Assembly (NCBI RefSeq): GCF_030409335.1
Contig: NZ_JAUFPN010000153.1
Location: 1-64,000 of the forward strand
From: Paeniroseomonas aquatica
GTDB lineage: Bacteria; Pseudomonadota; Alphaproteobacteria; Acetobacterales; Acetobacteraceae
Reading direction: 5' to 3'
Length of the DNA stretch: 64,000 nucleotides
Part shown: one piece after another, positions 26,219 to 34,676 of the stretch
How the letters are laid out: each line of letters starts with the position of its first letter
How positions within the stretch are numbered: the first letter of the stretch is position 1
Position numbers and translations under genes: made by a program
The notes under the pieces: generated by a model
The model's database searches: none
Told to the model about the DNA's origin: nothing
The model's input: only the letters and a program-made list of their open reading frames with translations

Positions 26219-27166
26219 ATGCCGCATGATCACCACATGGGGCACCACCCCCAGCATGGGCATGCGTCCCATGGCCATCACCATGGGCCGGCGCAGGCGG
26301 AGCGGGGCTTCGCGCTCGGGGTGTCGCTCAACGCCGGCTTCGTGGTCCTGGAGGTGGCGGCGGGGCTGATCGGCGGGTCCATGGCGCTGCTGGCGGACGC
26401 CGGGCACAACCTCTCGGACGTACTCGGGCTGGTACTGGCCTGGGTCGCGGTGCGGCTGGCGCGGCGCTTGCCCAGCGGGCGGCGGACCTATGGCTGGCAC
26501 CGCGGCACAATTCTGGCTGCCCTGGGCAATGCCATGCTGCTGCTGGTGGCCGTCGGTGCGATCGCGCTTGAATCGGTGCAGCGGCTGCTCGATCCGTCGC
26601 CGGTCGCGACCGGACTGATGCTATGGGTGGCGGCGGCTGGCATTGTGGTGAATGGCGGCACGGCCCTGCTCTTTGCCCGCGGCCGTGCGGCGGATATCAA
26701 CCGGCGTGGCGCCTATCTGCACATGCTGGCGGATGCCGCGGTGTCAGCGGGCGTGGTGGCCGGAGCCCTGATGATCCAGGCGACCGGATGGGCCTGGATC
26801 GATCCGGTGCTGGGCCTGGGGATCGCCGGCGTCATCCTGGCCGGCACCTGGGGGCTGCTGCGGGAATCGATCGACTTGGCGATGGATGCCGTGCCGGCCA
26901 ACATTGACCTGGAGGCGGTCTCCGCCTGGCTGCTGCAACAGCCGGGAGTGGCCGAAGTGCACGACCTGCATATCTGGGCCATCTCAACGACCGAAACCGC
27001 CCTGACCGCCCATCTGGTGCGGCCCGGGGCGGCGATGGATGACGGGTTCCTGACGGGCCTGAGCGGCGGCCTGCGAAGCCGCTTCGGCATCGGTCACGCG
27101 ACCCTGCAGGTCGAGGCCGGCGATCCGGCGCATCCCTGCGCCCTGGCGCCAGCGGAAGTGGTCTAG
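26219..27166 (+). CDS. Cation diffusion facilitator (Zn/Co/Cd exporter)
   Basis: 315 residues with six transmembrane helices. The N-terminus is a His-rich cytoplasmic tail (about 13 His in the first 23 residues), a metal sponge. Transport-site residues are recognisable: ADAGHNLSD in helix 2 supplies the H/D pair and HMLADAAVS in helix 5 the HxxxD pair, the arrangement of Zn2+-preferring transporters (CzcD/DmeF type). A C-terminal ferredoxin-like domain follows (HDLHIWAISTTETALTAH). It exports divalent metal in exchange for protons across the inner membrane. AAAGGA lies nine bases ahead of the ATG. It stands alone after the TIGR02302 gene, 101 bases on; I see no metal-responsive regulator nearby. 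Confidence 0.93.
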   Translation: MPHDHHMGHHPQHGHASHGHHHGPAQAERGFALGVSLNAGFVVLEVAAGLIGGSMALLADAGHNLSDVLGLVLAWVAVRLARRLPSGRRTYGWHRGTILAALGNAMLLLVAVGAIALESVQRLLDPSPVATGLMLWVAAAGIVVNGGTALLFARGRAADINRRGAYLHMLADAAVSAGVVAGALMIQATGWAWIDPVLGLGIAGVILAGTWGLLRESIDLAMDAVPANIDLEAVSAWLLQQPGVAEVHDLHIWAISTTETALTAHLVRPGAAMDDGFLTGLSGGLRSRFGIGHATLQVEAGDPAHPCALAPAEVV

Positions 27167-27305
27167 CCTCTCCCCATCCTGGCGGCGCCTTGAAGGCGGC
27201 CGTGCCATCCTTCCCAGCCGTTTCGCATGATGGTTACAACCCTGCGCCACGGCTTGCGTTCGGCACCCGAGGCGCCGGATCCATGGCGCCTCCGAGGAGG
27301 CTTCC

Positions 27306-28475
27306 ATGCGCGCACTGTGCTGGCACGGTAAACAGGATATCCGTTGCGATACTGTTCCTGACCCGAAGATCGAGCATCCGCGTGATGCCATCATCCGTGT
27401 GACTGCCTGCGCCATCTGCGGCTCGGACCTGCATCTCTACGACGGCTTCATGCCGACGATGGAGAGCGGCGACATCATGGGCCATGAGTTCATGGGCGTG
27501 GTCGAGGAGGTCGGTTCGGAGAACAAGGCCCTGAAGAAGGGCGACCGGATCGTGGTCCCCTTCACCATCACCTGCGGCCAGTGCGAACAGTGCCGGCGCG
27601 GCAATTTCTCGGTTTGCGAGCGGTCGAACCGCAACAAGGCGATGGCGGACAAGGTCTTCGGACACAGCACCGCGGGACTGTTCGGCTATTCCCACCTCAC
27701 CGGCGGCTATGCCGGCGGCCAGGCGGAATACGTCCGCATCCCCTTCGCCGACACCACCCATGTGAAGGTTCCCGATGGCGTCACGGATGAGCAGGTGCTC
27801 TTCCTCGGCGATATCTTCCCGACGGGTTGGCAGGCCGCCGTCCAGTGCGACATCCAGCCGACCGATACCGTGGCGATCTGGGGCTGCGGCCCGGTCGGGC
27901 AATTCGCCATCCGCTCCGCCGTGCTGCTTGGCGCGAAGCAGGTGATCGCCATCGACCGCGTGCCGGAACGCCTGGCCATGGCCGAAGCCGGCGGCGCCAC
28001 GGTGATCGACTTCTCGAAGGAGAGCGTGGTCGAGCGGCTGAACGACCTGACCCAGGGCAAGGGGCCAGAGAAGTGCATCGATGCCGTGGGCATGGAGGCG
28101 CATGCGACCGCCACGCTCGACAGCGTCTATGACCGGGTGAAGCAGGCGGTGATGCTGGAATCGGACCGGCCGCATGTGCTGCGGGAGATGATGTATGTCT
28201 GCCGCCCGGCCGGCACGCTGTCGATCCCCGGCGTCTACGGCGGTCTCATCGACAAGGTCCCCTTCGGGATGGCCATGAACAAGGGCCTGACCTTCCGTAT
28301 GGGGCAGACCCATGTGGCCCGCTGGACCGACGACCTGTTGAAGCGGATCGTCGAGGGGCAGATCGACCCCAGCTTCGTCATCACCCACACGGTCGGGATG
28401 GAGCAGGGCCCCGAGATGTACAAGACGTTCCGCGACAAGCAGGACGGCTGCATCAAGGTGGTGATCAAGCCATGA
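27306..28475 (+). CDS. Zinc-dependent alcohol/formaldehyde-type dehydrogenase
   Basis: 389 residues of the medium-chain dehydrogenase superfamily. Catalytic zinc ligands are in CAICGSDLH and GHEFMGVV; the structural zinc loop has four cysteines in [15 protein letters not shown]. The cofactor site is [16 protein letters not shown] with an acidic residue in AIDRVPER, suggesting NAD. The extra length between the domains and the [13 protein letters not shown] start match the glutathione-independent formaldehyde dehydrogenase/threonine-dehydrogenase-like group. Substrate unknown. AGGAGGC precedes the ATG. Its stop overlaps the start of the next gene (ATGA), so the two are translationally coupled. 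Confidence 0.92.
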   Translation: MRALCWHGKQDIRCDTVPDPKIEHPRDAIIRVTACAICGSDLHLYDGFMPTMESGDIMGHEFMGVVEEVGSENKALKKGDRIVVPFTITCGQCEQCRRGNFSVCERSNRNKAMADKVFGHSTAGLFGYSHLTGGYAGGQAEYVRIPFADTTHVKVPDGVTDEQVLFLGDIFPTGWQAAVQCDIQPTDTVAIWGCGPVGQFAIRSAVLLGAKQVIAIDRVPERLAMAEAGGATVIDFSKESVVERLNDLTQGKGPEKCIDAVGMEAHATATLDSVYDRVKQAVMLESDRPHVLREMMYVCRPAGTLSIPGVYGGLIDKVPFGMAMNKGLTFRMGQTHVARWTDDLLKRIVEGQIDPSFVITHTVGMEQGPEMYKTFRDKQDGCIKVVIKP

Positions 28476-28972
28476 GCCGGACCCGGGGTTCGGATCAGGC
28501 GCTGGCCCTGGCGCAGGGGCTCGGCTGGTTCAGCATCGCGCTTGGCGTGGCCCAGGTGCTGGCGCCGCACCGGGTCACCCGTGCCACCGGCCTGCAAGGG
28601 CAGGAGAGGCTCATCTCCAGCTACGGGATGCGGGAGATCGCCACCGGCATCGGTCTGCTGACCGCCAAGGACCCGACGCCCTGGGTCTGGGGGCGGGTCG
28701 GCGGCGACGCTTTGGACATCGGCACGCTGGCGGCCGGGATCGCCGGGCCGGAGCGGGAGCGCTCAGGCATGGCGATGCTGGTGACCCTCGGCATCGCGGC
28801 CCTGGACGTGGGCTGTGCCCTGGCGCTGCGACGGCCGTTGCCGGCCGCCATGGCCGGCTTCCGCAAGCGGAGCGGCCTGCCGAAACCGGCGGGCACCATG
28901 CGCGGGGCCGCGCAGGACTTCGTGGTGCCGGCGGACATGCGTACGCCGGAAGCGCTGCGGCCGTGGCAGTAG
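28472..28972 (+). CDS. Membrane protein coupled to the zinc dehydrogenase
   Basis: 166 residues with about four hydrophobic segments ([16 protein letters not shown] near residue 16, the [12 protein letters not shown] region, [14 protein letters not shown], and [19 protein letters not shown]), then a polar tail of about 40 residues. It overlaps the dehydrogenase stop by four bases, so it is co-translated. Similar small membrane proteins occur beside such dehydrogenases in other proteobacteria, where they carry labels such as cyclase/dehydrase without evidence. I do not know the function; a partner or membrane anchor for the dehydrogenase is a guess from the coupling. Confidence 0.8.
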   Translation: MSRTRGSDQALALAQGLGWFSIALGVAQVLAPHRVTRATGLQGQERLISSYGMREIATGIGLLTAKDPTPWVWGRVGGDALDIGTLAAGIAGPERERSGMAMLVTLGIAALDVGCALALRRPLPAAMAGFRKRSGLPKPAGTMRGAAQDFVVPADMRTPEALRPWQ

Positions 28973-29001
28973 CGGTACGCAAGCAGGCTACAATGACCGC
29001 C

Positions 29002-29030
29002 TGTGCCCGGCTTCCGCTCGCCGGGGCACA
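29002..29030. terminator. Hairpin between convergent transcripts
   Basis: TGTGCCCGGC (29002-29011) pairs with GCCGGGGCACA (29020-29030) with one bulged G and an 8-base loop. It lies between the stop of the membrane protein gene and the stop of the small minus-strand gene, where a bidirectional terminator would be expected. No U-tract follows. Confidence 0.45.
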
Positions 29031-29087
29031 GTGCGGTTCGTCAGGCGACCCATGCCCAGGATCGGCCGCCGGGGGTGTCCTTGCGCG

Positions 29088-29372
29088 CTAAATGAACTGG
29101 CCTCGCAGGAATCCCAAGGCCGGCAAGGGCGTCCATTTCCGCGGCAAGTCGGCACGGGTGATGGGTGCCACGCTGTAGTGCGGCACCGGTTGGCGGGAGC
29201 GGCGGAGGAAGTCCTCGTATGCCTTCACCTGCTGCGCCCGCCATTCCCGGTCCGCCAGGGCGGCCGCGCGGCTGCGGTAGACGTCGGCCACGCGATTGAC
29301 GCGCCCGACCGTGGCATAAACGGCCCAAAGCTGATCGTCGTCGCCGCGGGCGACGGGGATGAGGTCCCTCAC
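29088..29372 (-). CDS. Small protein of unknown function downstream of ppk2
   Basis: 94 residues from a GTG start with GGA just ahead. The composition is protein-like: a VRDLIPVARGDDDQLWAVYATVG start, an Arg/Ala-rich helix with AALADREWRAQQVKAYEDFLRR, and a Pro-rich end with ITRADLPRKWTPLP. No motif is recognised. It lies 43 bases after the ppk2 stop on the same strand, so it is probably co-transcribed with it. The frame is open upstream into ppk2, so the start is a choice made on position. Antisense frames here are less protein-like. It could be a small regulator or just an undescribed conserved protein. Confidence 0.5.
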   Translation of the reverse strand: MRDLIPVARGDDDQLWAVYATVGRVNRVADVYRSRAAALADREWRAQQVKAYEDFLRRSRQPVPHYSVAPITRADLPRKWTPLPALGFLRGQFI

Positions 29373-29415
29373 TCCGTCATGCTTCCCGGTGCCGCGTGCG
29401 GCGTCAAGCGTCGCG

Positions 29416-30297
29416 TCAGCCCAGCTCCCGCCGGGCGCCCTCGAGAGCGACCCGTTCCTCCGCGGTGATCTCCGGGTAGTGCAGGCCCAGGTCCTCGAGC
29501 GCCTCCGCCAGGGCCTCGGCCACCACCAGCCGGGTGAACCACTTGTTGTCGGCCGGCACGACGAACCAAGGCGCCGCAGGAGTAGCGGTGGCGCGGATCG
29601 CCTTCTCGTAGGCGGATTGATAGGCATCCCAGTGATGCCGCTCGGCGACGTCGCCAAGGCTGAATTTCCAGTTCTTCTCCGGCTCCTCGATCCGCTTGAG
29701 GAAGCGGCGGCGCTGCTCCTCCTTGCTGACGTGCAGGAAGAACTTCAGCGCCACCAGCCCCTGACGGCCAAGATAGGATTCGAAGGCGGCGATGTCCTTC
29801 AACCGGTCGTCCCAGATGTGCCTGCCGCGGCGGGCGGCGGGCAGCTTCTGGCGGTCCAGGATTTCGGTATGGACCCGGGCGACCAGCACCTCCTCGTACC
29901 AGGACCGGTTGTGGATCCCGATCATGCCCCGGGTGGGCAGGGCGACGACGTGGCGCCAGAGGAAGTCATGGTCCAACTCGACCGGGCCGGGCGCCTTGAA
30001 GCTGGTGACGTGGCAGCCCTGGGGATTCACCCCGCTGAAGACATGCTTGATGGCGCCGTCCTTCCCGGCGGCATCCATCGCCTGGAAGATGCAGAGCACG
30101 CCCCAGCGGTCTTGGGCATAGAGCTTGTCCTGCAGGGTCGAGAGGCGGTCGACACCTTCGGCCAGCAGGGCGGCGGCGGCGCCCTTGTCGGCATCGATCC
30201 CTGCGGTATCGCCGGGGTCATGGTCCTTCAGGTGGAAGCCCTTGCCCGATTCAATCCGGTAATGCGCCATCAGCTTGCGACGCCGCTTCAGTTCCAT
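29416..30297 (-). CDS. ppk2: Polyphosphate kinase 2 family (PPK2)
   Basis: 293 residues, one PPK2 domain. The P-loop is FQAMDAAGKDGAIKHVFSG (Walker A with Asp) and the lid region shows IHNRSWYEEVLVARVH, followed by FFLHVSKEEQRRRF and the AERHHWDAY block. These enzymes transfer phosphate between polyphosphate and nucleotides; the length and motif spacing fit the AMP/ADP-phosphorylating class that includes class III. The start at 30297 has AGGAG nine bases upstream; MAHYRIESGKGF from 30270 is the family-typical beginning and could be an alternative. The frame is open on to 30609 but that extension has no relation to the family. A small gene follows 43 bases on. Confidence 0.9.
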   Translation of the reverse strand: MELKRRRKLMAHYRIESGKGFHLKDHDPGDTAGIDADKGAAAALLAEGVDRLSTLQDKLYAQDRWGVLCIFQAMDAAGKDGAIKHVFSGVNPQGCHVTSFKAPGPVELDHDFLWRHVVALPTRGMIGIHNRSWYEEVLVARVHTEILDRQKLPAARRGRHIWDDRLKDIAAFESYLGRQGLVALKFFLHVSKEEQRRRFLKRIEEPEKNWKFSLGDVAERHHWDAYQSAYEKAIRATATPAAPWFVVPADNKWFTRLVVAEALAEALEDLGLHYPEITAEERVALEGARRELG

Positions 30298-30736
30298 GGG
30301 CAGGTCTCCTGTCAGGTTGCGGGACGCATTGCGGGCGAAGGCATGGCGCCAGCCGAAACCATCCACCGTCACCATCTGGCCGGCCAGGGTCAAGTCCGGC
30401 GCTCCGGAACAGCCCCCTGGTCCTGGCCACCGGCCAGGTTGCGTGGCCAGAGGTCCGGGATGACGCCGATCTGGGAAGGCGAGTACCTGCTTGCTGCCAT
30501 CCAGCTCGACGGTAAAGCAGCTCGTCAGCGCCGGCGGCAATCGCTGCGCCAGTACCGCACAGAGGACCGGACTGGCGGGGCTGACGCTGGCGAAACCGAA
30601 CCACCGCAACGACAGCAGGTTGGCGTGTCAGTCCGGCCGAGTCCCAATGCCATCACCGGCCGGACCATCGCCATCGCGGTGCAGAGGCCCATTTGATGAC
30701 GCGGACGGCGGTCAGCGGCAGGCTGGCGCGCACCTG
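30298..30736. other. 439-bp stretch without a confident gene
   Basis: This lies between the ppk2 start and the stop of the next Bug gene on the same strand. The ppk2 frame stays open across much of it (to 30609), giving an Arg/Pro-rich sequence without family resemblance. A short frame read the other way is no better. I see no RNA gene or clear repeat. It probably holds the ppk2 promoter and the end of the Bug transcript; a decayed gene cannot be excluded. Confidence 0.5.
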
Positions 30737-31702
30737 CTATTCCGGCTGGAAGTTGGCGAATCGGAGCAGGGCGGCGTTCTTCTCCACGTCGGCGGCGATA
30801 TAGCGGTTTGTCTCGGCGATAGATTCGGTGATTGCTTCCAGGGCGAGGCCGGCCAGGCGCTGGCTGGTCGCCGGCTCCCGCAGCCCGGCCTGGATGATGG
30901 CGTTCATCCGCTCGACCTGGTCCTGGGCCATGCCGCGGGCGGCCCAGACGCCATACCAGCTGGCGAATTCGAATCCGGGCAGGCCCTGCTCGATGGCCGT
31001 CGGCACCTCCGGCGCCAGGGCGGAACGGACCCGGGCGGTGATGGCCAGGGCGCGGACATTGCCGCTGCGGACGGTGGGCAGCAGCGCGGCGGCGCTGTCG
31101 AACAGTAGCTGGATATTGCCGGCCTGGACATCGACCAACGCCGGGGCGGTGCCGCGGTAGGGGATGATCTCGATCCCGGCGCCGGTCGCCTGGTTGAAGG
31201 CGACGGCGGCGAGGTGGCCGGACGCGCCGAGCGAGGAGGTGGCGAAGCTCCAGGCGCGCGGGTCGGCCTTGGCAGCGGCGACGACCTCGGCGAGGCTCCG
31301 CTGCGGTCGCTTCGGGTCCATCACCAGCAGGGCAGGCGCCCGGCCGGTGCGGGCGATGGGCTGGAAATCCGCGATCGGGTCGTAGCCCGGGGCCTTCAGC
31401 ACGAGGTGCTGCAGCACATGGGTCGAGGCGGAGCCGAGGATGGTATAGCCATCTGCTGGGGCTTGCAGCACTGCCTGAGTGCCGATGACGCCGTTGCCGC
31501 CCGGACGGTTCTCGACCACCACGGTCTGGCCGAGGCCTTCGCCGAGCTTCTGCGCGGCGAGCCGGGCCATGGCATCGGTGGCGCCGCCCGGGGTGTAGGG
31601 GATGATCACCCGCAGCGGGCGGCTGGGCCAGGCGCCCTGGGCGTGAACGGTGGGTGCAGCCAGGGCCGCCAGACCCGTGGTCATGATGATGCGCCGCCGC
31701 AT
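30737..31702 (-). CDS. Bug/TctC-family solute-binding protein
   Basis: 321 residues. N-terminus MRRRIIMTTGLAALAAPTVHA is a signal peptide. The mature protein has the unaltered Bug loop VIIPYTPGGATDAMARLAA, VVVENRPGGNGVIGTQAV, a SLGASGHLAA segment and PYRGTAPALVDVQAG. It binds a small anionic solute in the periplasm; the ligand is unknown. GGGAGG six bases ahead fixes the ATG at 31702. It is the most distant of the four Bug proteins here from the tandem pair, with its own LQHLVLKAPGYDPIADF segment. It lies 56 bases after the stop of the endonuclease-fold gene on the same strand and may share its transcript. Confidence 0.92.
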   Translation of the reverse strand: MRRRIIMTTGLAALAAPTVHAQGAWPSRPLRVIIPYTPGGATDAMARLAAQKLGEGLGQTVVVENRPGGNGVIGTQAVLQAPADGYTILGSASTHVLQHLVLKAPGYDPIADFQPIARTGRAPALLVMDPKRPQRSLAEVVAAAKADPRAWSFATSSLGASGHLAAVAFNQATGAGIEIIPYRGTAPALVDVQAGNIQLLFDSAAALLPTVRSGNVRALAITARVRSALAPEVPTAIEQGLPGFEFASWYGVWAARGMAQDQVERMNAIIQAGLREPATSQRLAGLALEAITESIAETNRYIAADVEKNAALLRFANFQPE

Positions 31703-31758
31703 GGGTGCCTCCCGATCGGGCGGTGATGGTCGCACCGGCGCCTGCACGGTGGAAGCCA

Positions 31759-32697
31759 TCATGGCAGGCGCAGGCGCAGGCTGATCGGGCAATGGTCGGA
31801 CAGGCGAACGCGGTATCCCGGATCACGTTCGGCATAGACCAGCACGCGAAAACTATCGGGCACCAGCCAGTCGCGTGCCGGTCCGCCCAACAGGATATGA
31901 TCGATGAAGGACCGGCCGCCGCGCGCGCCTGACCAACAGGGGTTGGATACCCCTTCGGTCGCCCGCAGCAGGGGAGCGTTGGCGGTCAGGCTGCGCCAAA
32001 GCTCGTCGTTCGAATTGGTCATGGTGCGGTTGAAGTCGCCGAGCAGGGCAAAGGGAATGCCCTCGGCCCGGCGGGAGGCGATCCAGCGGGCCAAAATCTC
32101 GCCCTGGCGGGCAAGCTGCTCGCAGTCGTTCTCGTCACGGCCGGATGAGCCGGAGGCGCAGCCGCTTTTCAGGTGCAAAGAGAGCAGGCGGATGCGGGCA
32201 TTGCCGGAGTCGACCGTGATGTCGGTGCCGCGGCGGAGCGAGAAGCGGGCCTGGGGATTAAGGTCCAGGGCTTCGAGGTCGCGGTTCTGGGTCACCCGGA
32301 GACCGTGGCGAACGGCGAAGCCCGAGCGTTGCAAATCCTCCTCGGCGGGAAAGTAGAAAGCATAGCGGCGGGGGTCGACGACCCGGGCGGCCGCCTCCGG
32401 CCCGTCGACCTCCTGCAGGGCGAGGATATCGGCATCCAGCCGGCGGGCGTAGCCGGCGAGCAGGTCGAGGTCGGACGGGCGGCGCTGGGTCCGGTCGCGT
32501 GGCAGCAGATGGTCGCGGCTGGTGAGCCAGGCGATATTCCAGGTGGCGAGCTTGAGTTCGCCGGCTGGGGTCCGTGTCTCGGCCGGGGCTTGGCCGCGGC
32601 CGGCAGCTTGATGCGGTGGGGCGGGCTGGCTGGGCGGCAGCTTCCAGTACAGGCCGAGGGCGAGAAGCAGGGAGACAAGAAGGGCGATCAGGCGCAT
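31759..32697 (-). CDS. Endonuclease/exonuclease/phosphatase-fold protein, exported or membrane-anchored
   Basis: 312 residues. The N-terminus MRLIALLVSLLLALGLYW is a membrane anchor or signal peptide, so the catalytic domain acts outside the cytoplasm. The EEP (DNase I-like) fold is complete: KLATWNIAWL, the metal-binding Glu in LALQEVDG, LLSLHLKSGC, LLGDFNRTM with catalytic Asp and Asn, IDHILLGG and the final catalytic His pair region RLSDHCPISL. Members cut DNA or RNA, or hydrolyse phosphodiesters in lipids and inositol phosphates. Export makes extracellular nucleic acid or a phospholipid the more likely substrate. It is divergent from the secreted 199-residue protein at 32743. Confidence 0.88.
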   Translation of the reverse strand: MRLIALLVSLLLALGLYWKLPPSQPAPPHQAAGRGQAPAETRTPAGELKLATWNIAWLTSRDHLLPRDRTQRRPSDLDLLAGYARRLDADILALQEVDGPEAAARVVDPRRYAFYFPAEEDLQRSGFAVRHGLRVTQNRDLEALDLNPQARFSLRRGTDITVDSGNARIRLLSLHLKSGCASGSSGRDENDCEQLARQGEILARWIASRRAEGIPFALLGDFNRTMTNSNDELWRSLTANAPLLRATEGVSNPCWSGARGGRSFIDHILLGGPARDWLVPDSFRVLVYAERDPGYRVRLSDHCPISLRLRLP

Positions 32698-32742
32698 GCG
32701 GCCGACCTTGCCGGTTGGGGGCGAGGGTGCCTAGCCTGGAGC

Positions 32743-33342
32743 ATGAAGCGTTGCATGCTCGTCCTGTCGCTGCTGACGGCGCCGGCCCTGGCGGGCCCTG
32801 TTGCGGCCCAGTCGTTGGCACCGGGGTTCAAGCAGCCCGAAACACCCCTGCAGATGGTTGCAGCGCTGCCCGAGGTGGCGGCCGGCTGGCGGCGTGGGGC
32901 GGTGACGGACTTCGAGGCACGCCCGAATGGCGCCGGGCTGGGGGCAGGGGCGGAGTATCGCCCGGCGGCGGGTGGGCCAGGGGTCGCCACCGTCTATCGC
33001 TACGACCGCGGGCTGGCGCCGGCGGTCGCGCTGGCCAGCCTGGACGCCGAGATGGACCAGGCGATGCGGGAGGTGGAACTGCTGGGACCGCAGCGACGAT
33101 ACCGGGTGGAGGGGCGGCAGCCCGCCGAGCCGGTGACCGGGCCGGATGGCCGCCCGGTATTGCGCTGCGAGGCGCTGGTGCTGACCTTCGAGGGTGGCCC
33201 CCGGGCGGAAGGCTCCTTCTGCCTCGGCCTGGTGCGCGGGCGATTCCTCAAGCTGCGGATGACCCTGCCGCCGGGCGCGCCGGGTGCCGCGGCGGCGGCG
33301 GTGCAGGCCTTCGGGCGCGAGATCGTGGCGGTGGCGCAGTAG
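32743..33342 (+). CDS. Secreted protein of unknown function
   Basis: 199 residues with a signal peptide (MKRCMLVLSLLTAPALAG, cleavage near VAAQS). The mature part is about 175 residues, with a predicted alpha/beta mix: YRPAAGGPGVATVYRYDRG, a helix SLDAEMDQAMREVELLG, a strand RRYRVEG, and two cysteines in LRCEAL and SFCLGL that could pair. I do not recognise the family. GGAGC precedes the ATG directly. It is followed 25 bases later by an SDR gene and could be part of that operon, although an exported protein and a cytoplasmic dehydrogenase do not suggest a shared task. Confidence 0.75.
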   Translation: MKRCMLVLSLLTAPALAGPVAAQSLAPGFKQPETPLQMVAALPEVAAGWRRGAVTDFEARPNGAGLGAGAEYRPAAGGPGVATVYRYDRGLAPAVALASLDAEMDQAMREVELLGPQRRYRVEGRQPAEPVTGPDGRPVLRCEALVLTFEGGPRAEGSFCLGLVRGRFLKLRMTLPPGAPGAAAAAVQAFGREIVAVAQ

Positions 33343-33367
33343 AGCGGCGAAGCAGGGAGAAGCGAGG

Positions 33368-34153
33368 ATGATTCAAGCGAATACGGCACCGCTGCCCGTG
33401 CGGCTGGACGGGCTGCGCGTGGCCATCACCGCCGGGGCGGGTGGGATCGGCCGGGTGCTGGCGGATGGCTTCGCCGCTTGCGGCGCGCGGGTCTTCGTCT
33501 GCGACGTGGATCCGGACGCCTTGGCGGCTTGCCCCTATCCATCGATGCGCGCCGACATGGAGACGGTGGAAGGCTGCGAGGGCTTCGTCGATGCGGCCAT
33601 CGCGCAGCTGGGCGGGCTGGATGCGCTGGTGAACAATGCAGGCATAGCCGGGCCGACTGCGCGGGTCGAGGATGTGACGCCGGAAGCGCTGAGCCGGACC
33701 ATGAAGATCGACCTGGAAGCCATGTTCCACTGCGCTCGGCGGGCGGTGCCGGCGCTGCGGGCGGCAGGCGGCGGGTCCATCATCAATTTGTCCTCGGCCG
33801 CCGGACGCTTCGGCTTCCCCCTGCGCAGCCCCTATGCGGCGGCCAAATGGGGCGTCATCGGCTTCACCAAGTCGCTGGCGATCGAGCTTGGGACGGATGG
33901 CATCCGGGTGAACGCGATCCTGCCCGGGCTCGTCGCCGGCGACCGCATCCGCCGGGTGCTGGAAGCCAAGGCCCAGGCGAATGGGCGAAGTTTCGCCGAG
34001 CAGGAGGCGGATGCGCTGAAGAACGTCTCCCTGCGCTGCTACGTGACGCCACACGACATCACCAACATGGCGCTCTACCTCTGCAGCCCCTTCGGCGCGA
34101 CCATCAGCGGCCAGTCCATGGCAGTCGATGGCGACATGCAATCCCTGATGTGA
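33368..34153 (+). CDS. SDR family oxidoreductase
   Basis: 261 residues. Cofactor loop ITAGAGGIGRVL, acidic DVD after the second strand (FVCDVDPD) favouring NAD, VNNAGIAG, catalytic Ser in INLSSAAGRFG and catalytic YAAAKWG (Tyr and Lys). The C-terminus has the normal GQSMAVDGDMQ. The long insertion VLEAKAQANGRSFAEQEADALK in the substrate region is typical of a subgroup of alcohol/ketoacid dehydrogenases. The substrate is unknown. The next gene, a MaoC hydratase, starts 6 bases after its stop. Together they could handle the 3-hydroxyacyl and enoyl steps of an acyl-CoA pathway. Confidence 0.9.
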   Translation: MIQANTAPLPVRLDGLRVAITAGAGGIGRVLADGFAACGARVFVCDVDPDALAACPYPSMRADMETVEGCEGFVDAAIAQLGGLDALVNNAGIAGPTARVEDVTPEALSRTMKIDLEAMFHCARRAVPALRAAGGGSIINLSSAAGRFGFPLRSPYAAAKWGVIGFTKSLAIELGTDGIRVNAILPGLVAGDRIRRVLEAKAQANGRSFAEQEADALKNVSLRCYVTPHDITNMALYLCSPFGATISGQSMAVDGDMQSLM

Positions 34154-34159
34154 GCTTCC

Positions 34160-34603
34160 ATGGATATCATCGAATCGTTTGACGCGCTCACGGTCGGCCA
34201 GGAATTCGATTTCGGTTCGCTGGTTATGACGCGTGAGGAGATTCTTGACTTCGGCCATCGCTTCGACCCACAGCCGATGCACGTGGATGAGGCCGCGGCC
34301 GCTGCGGGGCCCTTCGGCGGGTTGATCGCCAGCGGACTGCATACGCTCTCGGCCTGTTTCTCGCTGATGATCCGTACGGGGGTGATCGCCAAGACCTCGC
34401 TGGGCGGGGCAGGCATGGAGGTGGCTTGGCCGGCGCCGGTGCGGCCGGGGGATGTGTTGCAGGTCACCGGCCGGGTGGAACAGCTGACCCCGAGCCGCAG
34501 CAAGCCGGACCGCGGGATTGCGAAGCTGCGCTTCACCGGCACGCGGCGGGGCGATGCGGTGGTGGTGCTGGATGTGCTGACGACCGTGATACTGCGGCGC
34601 TAG
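34160..34603 (+). CDS. MaoC-like (R)-hydratase, single hot-dog domain
   Basis: 147 residues. The hydratase 2 motif is present as FDPQPMHVDEAAA, with the catalytic Asp and His spaced D-x4-H, followed by FGGLIASGLHTL. These enzymes add water to enoyl-CoA with R-stereochemistry, or dehydrate similar thioesters; they also supply PHA precursors. It starts 6 bases after the SDR stop on the same strand, so the two are an operon. It is convergent with hldE, with 73 bases between the stops and no clear hairpin. Substrate chain length is unknown. Confidence 0.9.
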   Translation: MDIIESFDALTVGQEFDFGSLVMTREEILDFGHRFDPQPMHVDEAAAAAGPFGGLIASGLHTLSACFSLMIRTGVIAKTSLGGAGMEVAWPAPVRPGDVLQVTGRVEQLTPSRSKPDRGIAKLRFTGTRRGDAVVVLDVLTTVILRR

Positions 34604-34676
34604 GGATCCTGTCGTCGCTTTGGCGGCAGTGCCAGACGGATGGCCACATCGCCTTACCGGAGATGCCTGGCCAGAG

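Noticed and set aside
30298..30609. 104-residue extension of PPK2
   Set aside because: AGGAG in front of the ATG at 30297 and family length argue for the short form.
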